Shown: positions 11,870 to 22,851 of the stretch, one piece after another
How the letters are laid out: every line of letters begins with the position of its first letter
Position numbering within the stretch: the first letter of the stretch is position 1
Source of the DNA: Odontesthes bonariensis
Lineage: Eukaryota; Chordata; Actinopteri; Atheriniformes; Atherinopsidae
Assembly: GCF_027942865.1 (NCBI RefSeq)
Contig: NC_134507.1
Span: forward strand, 35,951,711 to 36,015,710
Direction of reading: 5' to 3'
Length of the DNA stretch: 64,000 nucleotides
The notes under the pieces: model-generated
Databases searched by the model: none
What the model was told of the DNA's origin: nothing
Seen by the model: the letters and a program-made list of their open reading frames with translations, nothing else
Translations under genes and position numbers: made by a program

Positions 11870-12252
11870 CTGTGGCCCGGTGGACCCAGAGGATGAGCGG
11901 GCTCGTTTCCTGGTGGAGGGGTTCTGCTCCTGGTTCTGCTCCTGGTACTGCTCCTAGTTCTGCTCCTGGTTCAGTTCCTGGTTCTGCTCCTGGTTCTGCT
12001 CCTGGTTCTGCTCCTGGTTCTGCTCCTGGTTCAGCTCCTGGTTCTGCTCCTGGTTCAGCTCCTGGTACTGCTCCTGGTTCTGCTCCTGGTACTGCTCCTG
12101 TTTCTGCTCCTGCTTCAGCTCCTGGTTCTGCTCCTGCTTCAGCTCCTGCATCAGCTCCTGGTACTGCTCCTTGTTCTCCTCCTGGTTCAACTCCTGGCTC
12201 TGCTCCTGGTTCTGCTCCTGGTGCTCCATTCTGGTTCTCCGACTGATGGACT
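11870..12252 (-). pseudogene. Upstream Gln/Glu-rich repeat exon of the zinc-finger gene
   Basis: An acceptor (ATTGTTGCAG, ending at 12253) and a donor (CCACAG then GTCAGTG, at 11870/11869) bound an exon of 383 bases. In the frame that ends on a codon boundary it reads SISRRTRMEHQEQNQ and then a long EQNQ repeat, and finishes with a basic KRARSSSGSTGPQ tail. That phase-0 end matches the phase-0 start of the zinc-finger exon, so I join the two. The repeat frame carries a TAG at 11954-11956 where its neighbours have CAG. A second frame (Pro-Gly-Ala-Glu repeats) stays open across the exon but would leave the exon out of phase with the zinc fingers. Confidence 0.55.
11918..12225. repeat. 12-bp coding minisatellite
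   Basis: About 25 copies of GCTCCTGGTTCT with scattered substitutions. Because 12 is a multiple of three, every frame yields a 4-residue repeat (on minus, EQNQ or PGAE). It lies inside the repeat exon of the zinc-finger gene. Confidence 0.95.
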
Positions 12253-12256
12253 CTGC

Positions 12257-12739
12257 AACAATCAGCACATACGATAAGATCCAGCTGTGGCGTGCAACCA
12301 CACCCACTTTTCTTCTTCTCTTGATAACCTTTCTGCACAGTTTTTAACCATCCAGTCACATTCCATTAAACTCATTACTGTGCTTTTTATTTAAATCCCT
12401 GTGAACTTTAAAATGCTTCTTTAAAGACCCACTAAGGTCACAGTTCAAAATATTTGTAGCTTTTTGATCAAATTCCGAAAAAAATGTAATAATATACTCT
12501 GTAGACCGCCACCCACTGTGTGCAATATCCCATAAATCTCATCTGAGTCAGTGGAACACCATCAACTTAAATCATTTTACTACATTAAGACAATGATCCT
12601 GTTTGAGGAAAGGGTCCCAATATCATCCCAAAGACTGAGGTTCAGATTCTCTCCGTTTCTAAACCTGTTCTCATTTCCAGAACCTTTTCATCATGTGCTC
12701 AGTCCTTGTTGATTCGTGGATAAAAGAAAATATTGGATA
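12257..12739. other. No gene recognised
   Basis: Upstream side of the zinc-finger repeat exon on the minus strand. Earlier exons of that gene should lie in or beyond this stretch, but none could be picked out by eye. Confidence 0.3.
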
Positions 12740-14089
12740 TCAGAATCAGAATCAGAATCAGCTTTATTGGCCAGGTTTGACTAAACAAACAAGGAATTTG
12801 ACTCCGGTAACTTCACTCACAAAGTACAACACTCAACAATAACATGAAATAATAAAAATTAGAAATGCAGAACAGTAAGAGTTGAATTGATTATAAATAT
12901 GAATAAATAGAAACTATGGGTGGGAATGCTATTCCTGGGTGTTCAACAGAGTGACTGCTTGGGGGAAGAAGCTGTCTTTGTGTCGTCTGGTTTTGGCAAG
13001 CAGTGCCCTGTATCGTCTGCCAGAGGGGAGGAGATTGAACAGTTTGTGACCAGGATGTGAGGGGTCTGCAGAGATTTTTACTGCCCTTTTCCTGGCCCTG
13101 AACCGGTACAGGTCCTGTATGGAAGGGAGGTCAGTTCTAATAATCCTCTCTGCAGCCCTAATTGTCCGTTGCAGTTTGGCCCTGTCACGTTTGGTGGCTG
13201 ACCCAAACCAGACAGTGATGGAGGTGCAGATGACAGACTGCATGGTCCCTGAATGGTGAGTGGGGCGAGTTGGGGGGGGCTTCTCCTAAAGTCCATTTTC
13301 ATCTCCACAGTCTTCTTGGGGTTAAGCTCCAGATGGTTCTGACTGCACCACTGGACCAGCTGCTCCACCTCCTGTCTGTAGTCAGACTCATCCCCATCCT
13401 GGATCAGACCAATGACAGTGGTGTCATCCGCAAACTTCAGGAGTTTTACAGATGGGCTCTTTGAGGTGCAGTCATTTGTGTAGAGGGAGAAGAGCAGTGG
13501 GGAGAGGACACACCCCTGTGGGGCGCCTGTACTGATAGACCGGGTCTTTGATGAGGTACTCCCCAGTCTGACATGCTGCTGCCTGTCTGACAGGAAGCTG
13601 ATGATCCACTGACAGGTAGAGGCAGGCACTGATAACTGAGTGAGCTTCTGGTGTAGGAGTTCAGGCATGATGGTGTTGAACGCCGAGCTGAAGTCCACAA
13701 ACAGGATCCTGGCGTACGTCCCTTGGGAGTCAAGATGTTGCAGGATGAATTGCAGTCCCATGTTGACGGCATCATCCGCCGACCTGTTTGCCCTGTAGGC
13801 AAACTGCAGAGGGTCCAGCATGGGTCCTGTTATGTCCTTCAGATGGGACAGCATCAGTCTTTCAAAGGATTTCATGACCACAGATGTCAGGGCGACAGGC
13901 CTGTAGTCATTCAAACCTGAGATGGAAGATTTTTTGGGGACTGGGATGATGGTGGAGCTTTTGAAGCAAGAGGGCACTTCACATAGTTTCAGGGACCAGT
14001 TGAAGATCTGCGTGAAGATTGGCGCCAGCTGTTCAGCACAGACGCGCAGACAAGAGGGTGATACGCCATCAGGTCCTGGAGCCTTCTTT
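12740..14089 (-). mobile_element. 5'-truncated LINE with reverse transcriptase, internal deletion
   Basis: The minus strand encodes the reverse transcriptase of a common fish non-LTR element: [37 protein letters not shown] and a KFADDTT motif at about 13415-13440 (FADD in place of YADD). The frame begins inside KKAPGPDGV near 14085, so the 5' part is lost. Near 13230-13270 the frame jumps from the palm/thumb (APLTI) to [14 protein letters not shown], which marks a deletion of roughly 60-80 codons. The protein end (LLPSGRRYRAL) is followed by a 3' tail of CTGATT repeats at 12740-12765. The element is dead. Clade (I/Nimb-like or L2-like) not resolved. Confidence 0.8.
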
Positions 14090-14552
14090 ATTCAATCTGG
14101 ATTTATAGAACAAATACCAAAACTGCTTTAGATAATACTGCAGAGGGTGTGCTTACATGATACAGGTATTTATGCGTGGATCTGTCTTTCAAATTCCAGA
14201 TAAGAAATTCATTTAAGAAGGACTTGAAGCAACTTCAGAATGAGTGGTGGAGGTTTGAGCCGTATTTCCCTATTTGTGGCTTTGATTCCAAATGAATTCA
14301 ATGTTATAGTCAAAACGATACCCTCGGAAGGTACGTTCGATCATCGAATAGAAACATCCTACAACTTTCAGTTCAGCTCACTCAATGTCAGTGTTACTTC
14401 CATCTTTTTTATTTCAAAGTTCTCTTATTCTAAAGTGGAGATTAGTTGCCAAAAGTATGTGTAAATGAATCTGTAACACTACAAATCCCAGCTGTGAGTG
14501 TAAACTTGTGGAGGGTCAACGTAAACTCCAAGTAAAAGCCGGGATAACGGTT

Positions 14553-14952
14553 TGTTAAAATTGGCTTTGTTCTTAGACATTATGCTCAGCACTTTTCCAT
14601 ATGACCTAAGGTGATCCAGGAGCAGAAAGACAAAACAATTAGGAAGCCTGGGAAAGCAAGGGCAGATTCACACACACACATTATTTGGATTACTCAGAGA
14701 CATTATTTGGGTTAGTATGCATATCCAATCACATTTGATCAACAAGGGATCCACCGTGTGAAACTATGAAACATATATACAAATTGTAACCGGAAATAAG
14801 GAGCTCTGTCTGACAGATTCCTGCGAGAGTTTTGTCATACTGAGACCAGCGCTGAAATACTGCACTTGTTGCCATACCAATAAAGACTTCATTTTCACTT
14901 GAGTTACTCCGGTCCGTTCTTGAGCTTCCAACTAAAAGAACCGAATCTAACA
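14553..14952 (+). mobile_element. Solo LTR with 4-bp target duplication
   Basis: A 400-bp insertion starts TGTTA and ends TAACA, and is flanked by GGTT on both sides (14549-14552 and 14953-14956). The paralogous loci near 28.8 and 29.4 kb carry the uninterrupted sequence, which shows the empty site directly. It has a TATA-like CATATATAC near 14772 and an AATAAA at about 14879, both on plus. A 4-bp duplication fits a class I retrovirus or Gypsy-type LTR. Confidence 0.85.
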
Positions 14953-15226
14953 GGTTTGTCTAGCTAAAAATTGCATTGTAAAAAAAAGAAGAATTGTTCA
15001 CTTAACTGTCAGTGGCTTCAATGTTGGGGATGTTCAGTCTATGTCCTCAATAACTTCACTCATGTTGAGTGAAGGGAGAGCCAGCTGCTACAGCTCCAAA
15101 CAATATAGTAAGAGAGGACATTTTTGCAATTGTTATCAGCACTCTTAATGAACAATTTGGGTGAGATCAAGGAAGGTACCCAAAGTTAACCATCAAGCTT
15201 TCCGTAAGCTTTTCTTAAGAGTAGGA

Positions 15227-15298
15227 GGGCTCGTCCGGGATTTGAACCCTGGACCTCTCGCACCCGAAGCGAGAATCATACCCCTAGACCAACGAGCC
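15227..15298 (-). tRNA. tRNA-Pro (anticodon CGG)
   Basis: A 72-nt cloverleaf with 7-bp acceptor stem GGCTCGT/ACGAGCC, A box and B box (GGTTCAAATCC), and anticodon loop TTCGGGT. The T-stem carries A50 opposite G64, a mismatch against the usual C-G pair. No run of four or more T follows directly, so termination may be weak. This is the inverted copy of the cluster at 27-30 kb. Confidence 0.85.
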
Positions 15299-15382
15299 AG
15301 AGGGTGGACATTTTGCGCTTTGTGAGAGCGCGCGGTCAGCTGACGTAGCCATGGAATCAGTGGCGTGCATACATAGACATCA

Positions 15383-16830
15383 GGGGCTTCATGTACAAAG
15401 GGTGCGTACGCACAAAATAGTGGCGTACGTTTTCACGTCAACGATCAGATCAAGAGTGAAATGACCGTGGAAATGTGCGGTGCCTCACGGCAGCTTCGGG
15501 GCTGGCGTACGCACGTTTCTGCAGCTGCTGATTCTTTGGCGACACCTAAGGTGATGTTGGGAAACTGTTATAATAAATAAATGTGAAAACAATTAGTGCT
15601 CAGACAGTGATGTGCACATCTGAGACACATGAACAATTAACACATTGACTCCCAAGTCACGTAAAACTACGTTTTTACTGCCCATGCGTTGGCTCCCACA
15701 TGGTAAAAATACGTTTTTCCGTTTTTTTATGGATTCTAAATCTATACATTCTAATGCACATTCTGTGTGATTTTTGTAATTATGTTATGAACAGAACTGA
15801 CATAGATGGCAGTCAAAAATTGGTGTCATCATCTGGACATTTTGATCATTACGCCAATGGCTTTGCGTCAACTCTTTTGATAACGCTGCATTGATTGTTG
15901 TGCATTTCCGCATTTTGTCCAATCGCACGTGTCGGTTTCCAGAGGGTGACGGTAAAGTGACATAAACAAACAACAAGAAGGAGAAAAAGACACGCGACAA
16001 GTCTAAGGAGGCGGTCTTATGAACATGTAAACTCCTTTGACACAAATAGACGCAAATCCTCTGACCCGGATATGTAAGTATCTAAAGTGCGACAGGCTGA
16101 CAGAGCGCACGTTTCACAACAAAAGCCCCGATCTCAGTTTGTTGTTGATTTTGGTGGATACCCGCCTTGGTTTAGCTAAGGATAGCTCGCTAATGGCGGC
16201 ACCTAGAGACACGCAGTTTTGACCCACAAAGAGTTTAAAGTCTCAGCTTTCAAACGAGCCATAACATGTTTCAGTGGCCCTATCACATAATATGCTGTGA
16301 CTGTACAAAAAACGTCAAAAAATGGTTTAGAACGCTTGGAGTCTACGACATAATTCTGTAAAAATTATGTTAATACTGATAAACTATTAATACACCCATG
16401 TGTCTGCAATTACACGAGCGGATATAAAAGCAGTGCAAAGTGGTGCAATGCATACCATTAAAAACAATGGCTGCTTAAATTAGAAGACTTTGCAAATGGT
16501 GCAATTCGAAGAGAGCATGTGTTCACTACAACAGAGAGGATTAGCTGGCATATGATGGCGACTGACTCATTAGCCGTTTTGAGGGAAATCCTCCTGGAAC
16601 TGTGCGCAGAGCTGCGGCCGGCGTTGGAGCGCAACACAGCGAGGAGGCATGCGCTGCCTGTGCTCACAGCTGATGTGCACACTGGGGTTCCAACCGGAGC
16701 ATTCCAGGGGCAGATCGCCAACCGATTGGGACCGTGCCAGCCGAGCTATGCCAGCCGTGTGGGACAGAATTATCCGCATCTCAGCCACGTATATCAAATT
16801 CCCAACAGGCCAACATTAAAGACCTCATGA
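15383..16830 (+). mobile_element. PIF/Harbinger-like fragment with broken transposase start
   Basis: The left end GGGGCTTCATGTACAAAGG is a terminus shared (inverted) with 53530-53560, where it reads CATGTACAAAGACTTGCG. At 16560-16800 the plus strand encodes LREILLELCAELRPALERNT, followed in shifted frames by a GAFQGQIANRLG motif, which matches the N-terminal region of HARBI1-type nucleases. The catalytic part is absent. A different insertion with ends resembling ACTCCCAAG lies inside (about 15650-16345). Confidence 0.55.
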
Positions 16831-16839
16831 CACCTGGAG

Positions 16840-17110
16840 ACGACTTTTTTTTGTTTAGTCTGAAATAACTATTATTTTCGAGTTGAAATACATTTTTGTG
16901 ATAAATATGCCCGGTTCTCTGTTATTTTCTAAATTTGAACGCACGCCACTGAAATCCACAGGCCAGTGTCCCGCCAACGTTCCAACATAAAAATGACGTA
17001 TGCTCCGGAACGTCTGCTCCCTCCTCTCTCCTCTCGCACACTTTAGACTGTTCGCGGCAGCACACCGACTCATCTACCACTGGCATTGGCTCACACCTCC
17101 CACAAGTACA
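16840..17110. other. No gene recognised
   Basis: Short AT-rich then GC-moderate stretch between the Harbinger-like and hAT-like fragments. Nothing identified. Confidence 0.3.
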
Positions 17111-17117
17111 CCTAAAG

Positions 17118-17600
17118 CAGGGGTGGCCAACCGGTCAGAGACTAAGAGCCGCATTTTTTACTGTGTTACCACAAAGAGCCACATTATTTGGAAAAATGAC
17201 CGAATTCTCTCCGTTCCATCCGTCTGTTCTTGACTCGCTCTCTCGTCTCGGTCACATCAGCGCTGATATTAAACCCACGAACCGAGCAAAATGAGTCAAA
17301 AACAGGCGTGTTTGGAAAGCTTCTTCCCACTGAGGAGACAGAAGAAGAGGCTAAGAAAAAGAAAGCTGCATTTTGAAGACGTGTTTCAGCGTTACCATAG
17401 CGACCAGAGAGAGTTAGGAGGCAGAGAGGATGTCAGGAGGACGCTGCTAATAAAGTTAAATCCAAGTACACAGTGGATTCAAGTTTATTATTATATTTAC
17501 TAAATACCACAGAGTCTGTGATTGTATCATTTAATTTGTAGTATTTATCCGCCACACCTGAAAGGCCGGTCCGTGAAAATATTGTCTGACATTAAAAGAA
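17118..17600 (+). mobile_element. hAT (Charlie-like) fragment
   Basis: The left end CAGGGGTGGCCAACC is a typical hAT terminus. A frame starting at 17291 reads MSQKQACLESFFPL followed by RKRKLHFEDVFQ, resembling the first residues of fish hAT transposases. The segment GGCCGGTCCGTGAAAATATT (17561-17580) resembles a second hAT terminus. The body of the transposase is absent. Confidence 0.5.
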
Positions 17601-17604
17601 AAAG

Positions 17605-18910
17605 AATAAAATTATATCTGAGACTTGTGGAAAGAAGTAAAATGATTTAAAAGCAAATAAAGCAATAAGCAGCAGGAGGAAGCAGAGACACGTCTGCACT
17701 CTTCAGAAGCAGGAAGCAAAGTCTGGCAGCTTTAGAGGTCAAGTTAGCGACTGAAAAACTTATCTGTCCTGTGCAGGTCGTCCACTTTTGTGTAACACCC
17801 CATCTTTGAATGTATAAGCAGTCATAAAGTTGAGACTTCTTCAGAGCTGCAGCCAGCGCTGTTTCTCTCCTTCAGGAAGTCAAATGAAACTGAAACGTTG
17901 ATGCGGTCTCACTGAGCTTTGTTAACAGAAGTTTCCTCCACAGAGGACAAGCTGCTGATCCTGGATCTGCTGAGATGTCCCAGGTCATTGTTGGCTTTGG
18001 TCCTCATACATTTAACTTTGTCCTGAGAAAGGAGAAGTTCCAAAAAGGGAAACAGGGACTGTTTCTGCATTTGACATAGACTATATCATGCCGACGTTGA
18101 TCTGGGGCTGCAGTTTTTCATTTAGTTTCAGACTTGTTGGATTGAAATGTTGATGAGTTTCTGTGGCAGATAGGCTCCAGTCCCCCTGAAACCAGGTAAA
18201 GCAAATGGAAGGATGGAGAGTTTGCTCCATTGAATGTAAAGTTATCCTGAAGATAACAGGCAGGATTTGAACCAGCTGTTGCACCACTGGCAAGTTATGG
18301 TCTCTGTGAAACTCACCAAGCCACCTTCACACTTGAAGATGTTTCTGGGGTGTTTTTCAATTTGTATTTTTAGTGTTTGGAGCTGAAACTTCACTGAGTC
18401 TTAAGTTTTGATCCCAGAACCTCTGAGGTTGAAAACATTCACCAAACAGTCTGAGCTATTCTTCCAGACACTCAGATGTGCTGTCCTACAGCTCTTCTCT
18501 CTGGACTTTGACCTATAAAATACAGAAACACATCACCTTACATTCATGATTTTTGACCTTTTCCTGTTATTGAACTCAGTTAGGAACCTTTCTGTGCAGA
18601 AAAACTGTTCCACTGAACCCTTTGCTCGGATTTCTGCACAGTCAGCAGTTCCATAATGAATCAGTCGGGGTGTTGAAAGGAATGTTCACATGACATCGAA
18701 CACAGAACCGTCTCCATTCACCTCAACAGTAAATATCATCTTCTCCCGTCCACACCAGCTCTGTGAAGAATGTTAGCTGCAGTTCTTCATTCACCATCCC
18801 GTCTTCTGTGTCACTGAGAACAGCAAATGAAGAAGTAAAGGAAGTAAATCAGATCTTCTATGAGTCCAATGAGTGTGATCCTGACCGTATCCAAACCAGT
18901 CAAACTTCTG
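17605..18910. other. No gene recognised
   Basis: No open frame over 75 codons, no clear splice-bounded exon and no recognised repeat. Confidence 0.4.
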
Positions 18911-18913
18911 TTT

Positions 18914-19426
18914 AGTTCAGTTCAGTTCAGTTTACTTTATTGGTACCCGTAGGTAAACTGGTTTTGCAGTTTAAGAGAGAGATGGGTGTCCTTACATACA
19001 AGCTACAAGACACATGACACATATAAACATGGAATCTAAAAAACACATATAGGCTACACAAGAATAAATAATACAAGGACAGTGCTGACATATAACATAC
19101 AACATATATGTACGCAAGAAGCAGAACTGCAGTGGGATGACCATAAGGCTTCATGCAGTTATTGAAGAACTATGGCAGTTAAAATGCAATTTAAGTGCAA
19201 AAGCATTGCTACAAGTAAATACATAACCTGCAAGTGCATTGGAAACATAATAATCCACAGGAAATTGGTCTTACATCTTATTTAGCAGAATAACTGCAGC
19301 TGGGACAAAACTGTTTTTGAATCTGTTGGTTCTGCAACCAGGAACTACCAGCCTCCGTCCAGAGGGGAGGTACTGGAATTCATTATTCAAGGGGTGTCGG
19401 CTATCATCCAGGATACCCATTGCTAT
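18914..19426 (-). mobile_element. LINE 3' end, cut by a retroviral LTR
   Basis: The minus strand encodes the last residues of a LINE reverse transcriptase (LPSGRRLVVPGCRTNRFKNS, about 19290-19375). A non-coding 3' part follows and ends in an AGTTC repeat at 18914-18935. The protein end is of the same type as that of the LINE at 12.7-14.1 kb (LPSGRR...FFPQAV). The coding side stops at the LTR edge at 19427. Confidence 0.7.
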
Positions 19427-19862
19427 TGTCGTGGAAATTATTGTCTTAATTCCCTATTAAGATTTTGCTTACCTTCCTATTACATCTGATGAGAAGTGAA
19501 ATAGAGACTTTCAATGTTTGTGCCGGCCGGCCACATGTTTATTTTCTTCTGCAAAAGAGGTCAGTCCTCACCAGTCAGCGTTCTTGGTGAGAAGAGACCC
19601 AGAACAAGGGGAATCAGAAGCATTTATACAGAAAGAGGAGGGTTTGCTTCTTTCAGGTGTGTATTCTTTCAACTGTCTCCTTGCCACACCCCCTGGGGGA
19701 AAGTCTCGCACTTTGGGGAGATGCAGAATCCGGAGACAATGGTCATTTGAATGATTATTGTCAATGTGTTAATCAGCTGACACATGGTCTGCAGACATTG
19801 GGTCCACAAGAAGGTGTCATTTAAAAGACAAGTGGTTAGCAGACATCAAATTTTCCATAACA
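19427..19862 (-). mobile_element. Retroviral 3' LTR (minus strand) next to a polypurine tract
   Basis: On the minus strand the sequence AAAAAGGGGGGAA (a polypurine tract, 19863-19876) is followed at once by TGTTATGGAAAA, and the repeat ends TTTCCACGACA: the junction of internal sequence and 3' LTR. The LTR contains a TATAAATG box (near 19622) and AATAAAC (near 19539) in that orientation. A second, solo copy lies at 38369-38799. No 5' LTR partner was found. Confidence 0.8.
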
Positions 19863-21100
19863 TTCCCCCCTTTTTGATTCAATTAATCACTGATAGGAGA
19901 CAAACTCAAGAAAAAAATAAAAAGAATAAAATAAGAAGAACAAAATGAAATAATGTAAAAACTAAAGGAAAACAATATTGAAATTGAATTTTAAAAAGAT
20001 AAAAATTAGAAATCACCAACCACTTTCTTTCAATTGAGTAGAACTAATCACTAACAGAAAACAAAACAACCTTAAAGAAAAATAAAAATGAATTAAAAAA
20101 ATGAAAGGGAACAAAATTAAAAATAGTCATAACTATTATCACTAATTCACACAGATTGAAAAATATATCATCCTGGCGGTTGTCTACAAGAGAGAAAATA
20201 ATGGGAATATAAAAACAAACAAACAAAACCAAATCAACACAAAGCAAAACAAAGAAAATAAAAATAAACATTTACAAAATGTTATCATCAAAGTCTGATT
20301 TGGTGTCAGGAATGTGAACAGAGGTTGAATTTTGGTTGGCCTTATTGGCATACACATGAACATACATGGAGGAGTAAATCATCTTTGTTATGAGCACATC
20401 AAACAGCCATTTTAACACGCATGGAATTAAGATGCAGAGCAAAAAGAAAATTATTATTAAAAACCGTGCTGGCCATCCTTGGCTCTAAGATTTTTAGCCT
20501 AGAAAGTCATTCACTGCTGGTGGGGGTTAAATGGCATCTTGCATATGTTGGTAATGTTCTCCTATTCAGAGTGGTTGTCTTCAGTTCCAGAGGTCCGCTT
20601 GACCGTCTTAAAATCTAACAGCATGTTAAGTTGGGAGCCATGTGGGTCGGGTGACCCATTGACTAAAACTGAGTTGTTTGTGCATATCCGAGCTTGGATA
20701 TTTAATTCCACACCAATACGTGCCATGGTGTAGTTTGTTGAAACACGTCTAGTTGGCGTTTATTGAGTTGATTCCTTGCGTCGTCCTCTCTGGCGTCTGT
20801 GCGTCCTTGCACCGTTCGTCCTCGTGTTGTTCCTCCTCGGCGTGTGTTCCTCCTTGTCGTTCGTCCTTGTGTCGTCTGCTCCTCCTCTGTCGTTCCGGTT
20901 GGCAGCTTGGCTCCTCCTCCGTTGGCTCGGGGATCTTCCTTCAGTGGTTGGCGTGAACCCGCGTCGTTTCTCTGCCATCATTTGGAATGCCGGTGCTTCC
21001 TTCTCAGGCCCTCCACCCCCACTCAGTCGTCAGGCTGGCAATCATGGCTTGAAGTGGAAGCTGGTGGTGATTTTACCTGCGGACACAGATAGACAGAATA
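19863..21100 (-). pseudogene. Internal part of the second retrovirus: env 3' remnant
   Basis: Upstream of the polypurine tract the minus strand encodes, at about 20420-20480, a long hydrophobic segment rich in Ile, Phe and Leu that fits the membrane anchor of a transmembrane subunit; the frames around it are broken. Farther upstream a splice acceptor (TCTGTGTCCGCAG, near 21077) precedes a frame with a very Arg-rich start (20760-20981), possibly an env leader. The surface subunit is missing. The element is defective and its 5' limit is not visible. Confidence 0.45.
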
Positions 21101-21109
21101 AGTTTTGCA

Positions 21110-21770
21110 ATATTGTAACATTTTTCCTTGTGTGAGTGAAATGGAGTGGCCTGGTTACAAACTCTGTGTGTAAAAGAATTGCAAAAGGTCTCATGTGCAT
21201 GTTAAATGTTTTCCTTATTCTAATATGCATAAGGACAATAGGCTTTTGTCCATGGCAGTCCTGTTTCCTCACAACACTACGCTAATTTGATTTTAGAGTG
21301 TCATTTTCTGGCAGGGTGTTATAAACAATGTTGTTTGAGGTTAATAGCAAGAAATGTATTAATTTGGGTTATTGCAGAATTGACACAGTGAGCTGGGAAT
21401 AATCTCTGTTAGCAGAGCCTCTTTTGTATTTTGCTGGGAATACTTCAATTCAGTTCGACCACATGTCGATCTATTACTAAGCAATTATTAAATCTATCTA
21501 TGTGGTGGGTGAGTGGGTGTGATCGTTTTGTTTTACCTGTTATGCGTTGCACAAACCGTTCATGATTGGCAAAACTTGAAGAAAATCTGAAAATCCTTTA
21601 GTGAAAACAGTGTTGGGTTATAGCATTATTCTTCCCCCTTTTGACACATGGTTCAACCCATGTGTCACTTATGCCAAGTGAGGAAAGAAATGTTCAGGCA
21701 GGAAAGATTTATCGTCAGGTCCACATCACACAGCTTCCTTTTCTGTGTGGCACTGGAGCGTCTTTTCCAG
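21110..21770. other. No gene recognised
   Basis: May still belong to the retroviral interior. It holds a perfect 9-bp inverted repeat (GACACATGG...CCATGTGTC, 21640-21663) next to a second purine tract on the minus strand (AAAAGGGGGAAGAA, about 21630-21643). Confidence 0.35.
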
Positions 21771-21807
21771 GGCCGTGGGAAGTAGTTTTTAACAGGGGGT
21801 GCGGTTT

Positions 21808-21862
21808 AAAAAAAAAAAAAAAAAAAAAAAAAGTGTTGGGGGGGGGGGGGGGGGGGGGGGGG
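21808..21862. repeat. Poly-A then poly-G homopolymer block
   Basis: About 24 consecutive A, then AGTGTTG, then about 23 consecutive G. Such tracts are unstable and are often mis-assembled. Confidence 0.9.
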
Positions 21863-22762
21863 CCTTCTCAAACTGTGGGTCGCGGCCGCAAACTTGTAGA
21901 ATATTATGTAAATACAATAAATAGCTGTATATATCTCCTTCAATGAAATATTTTAATGAGCAAAAAACTGAGCCTTTCCTGCAATCTGACCGTGGAACTC
22001 TACCCGTGCTCATGTGTGAAGGGCTCATATTTTGCAACATTGTTGCGAGCTTTAATTATATTAGAACGTTGTTTAAGTTCCTGTTGTTACATTGTGTTTA
22101 ATCGTGTCCTGAACACACAGTTTAGGTCAGTGGCGGCTTTTTCGCCCTCGTTATGGTCAACGCAAACACCCATACCATTCCAAAAAAAAGTATGCAGCCT
22201 CATCAACTGGTAAAATATTGCATTTTATTAAAGCACTAAAAATTCATGGCAACAAGGGTAGCCTATACATTAGGCCTACTGAACTCATGTGTGTGATGTG
22301 TCCCACGTCAGCTCACACAGCATCAGTCGAAAGTAATCACTAACAGAACTAATTAAGAATTAACTACATGCTGCGCGGTGGTAGCTGCAATAACAGCATC
22401 GTCGAAAATAACTCAAAACTCAAAAAAATAACTATGCGTACATTACTGCTCGGCGGCAGCTGGCTTAACAGCATTTTAAAAAAATTAGGCTATATAGAGA
22501 ACAGAATGTTGCTGGGCTGAACTTGTTGGCCACACCTCCATCGAGGGTCTCTGTGGATGACGAGCACAGACAGACAGTGGACATTAAACCAGAGGTGCCA
22601 TAATATCATAAACCACGTCTCATTCTCAGCCTCCTCATGGAATGAGCCTACACGCAGGAGCAGGACTCGCGTGCGTGTGGGACGTGGGTCCAAGTAAACC
22701 GCGCTGTCTCGCATTTCGGAGTAGCTACAGATCTCAATAGCAACTTTGTAACAGTGGACCGG

Positions 22763-22851
22763 AGCAGTGGCTCAGTTGGTAAGAAACGTGCTTCCGTTGC
22801 TTGAGTCGGAACGTTTGTGTTTTGAGACGCATGTTCGAATCCCGATCGGAG
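22763..22851 (+). repeat. tRNA-like sequence (SINE head candidate)
   Basis: Carries a good A box (TGGCTCAGTTGG) and B box (GTTCGAATCCC) about 60 bp apart, but no cloverleaf with a matching acceptor stem. It may be a tRNA-derived SINE head or an aged tRNA with a long variable arm. Confidence 0.4.

Larger units (their letters stand above)
14090..15298 (-). repeat. Inverted copy of the tRNA-Pro locus
   Basis: Read on the minus strand, this stretch matches the tRNA-Pro unit at 28442-29092 (tRNA plus about 520 bp of 3' flank). At its far end it also matches 27905-28115. A 400-bp LTR (14553-14952) has been inserted into it. In this locus the two matching parts are adjacent, whereas in the 28-kb cluster they are separated by about 300 bp. 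Confidence 0.8.

Noticed and set aside
11823-12359. 178-codon Pro-Gly-Ala-Glu repeat protein on minus
   Set aside because: It reads straight through both splice sites and its phase does not fit the zinc-finger exon. It is taken as a by-product of the 12-bp repeat.
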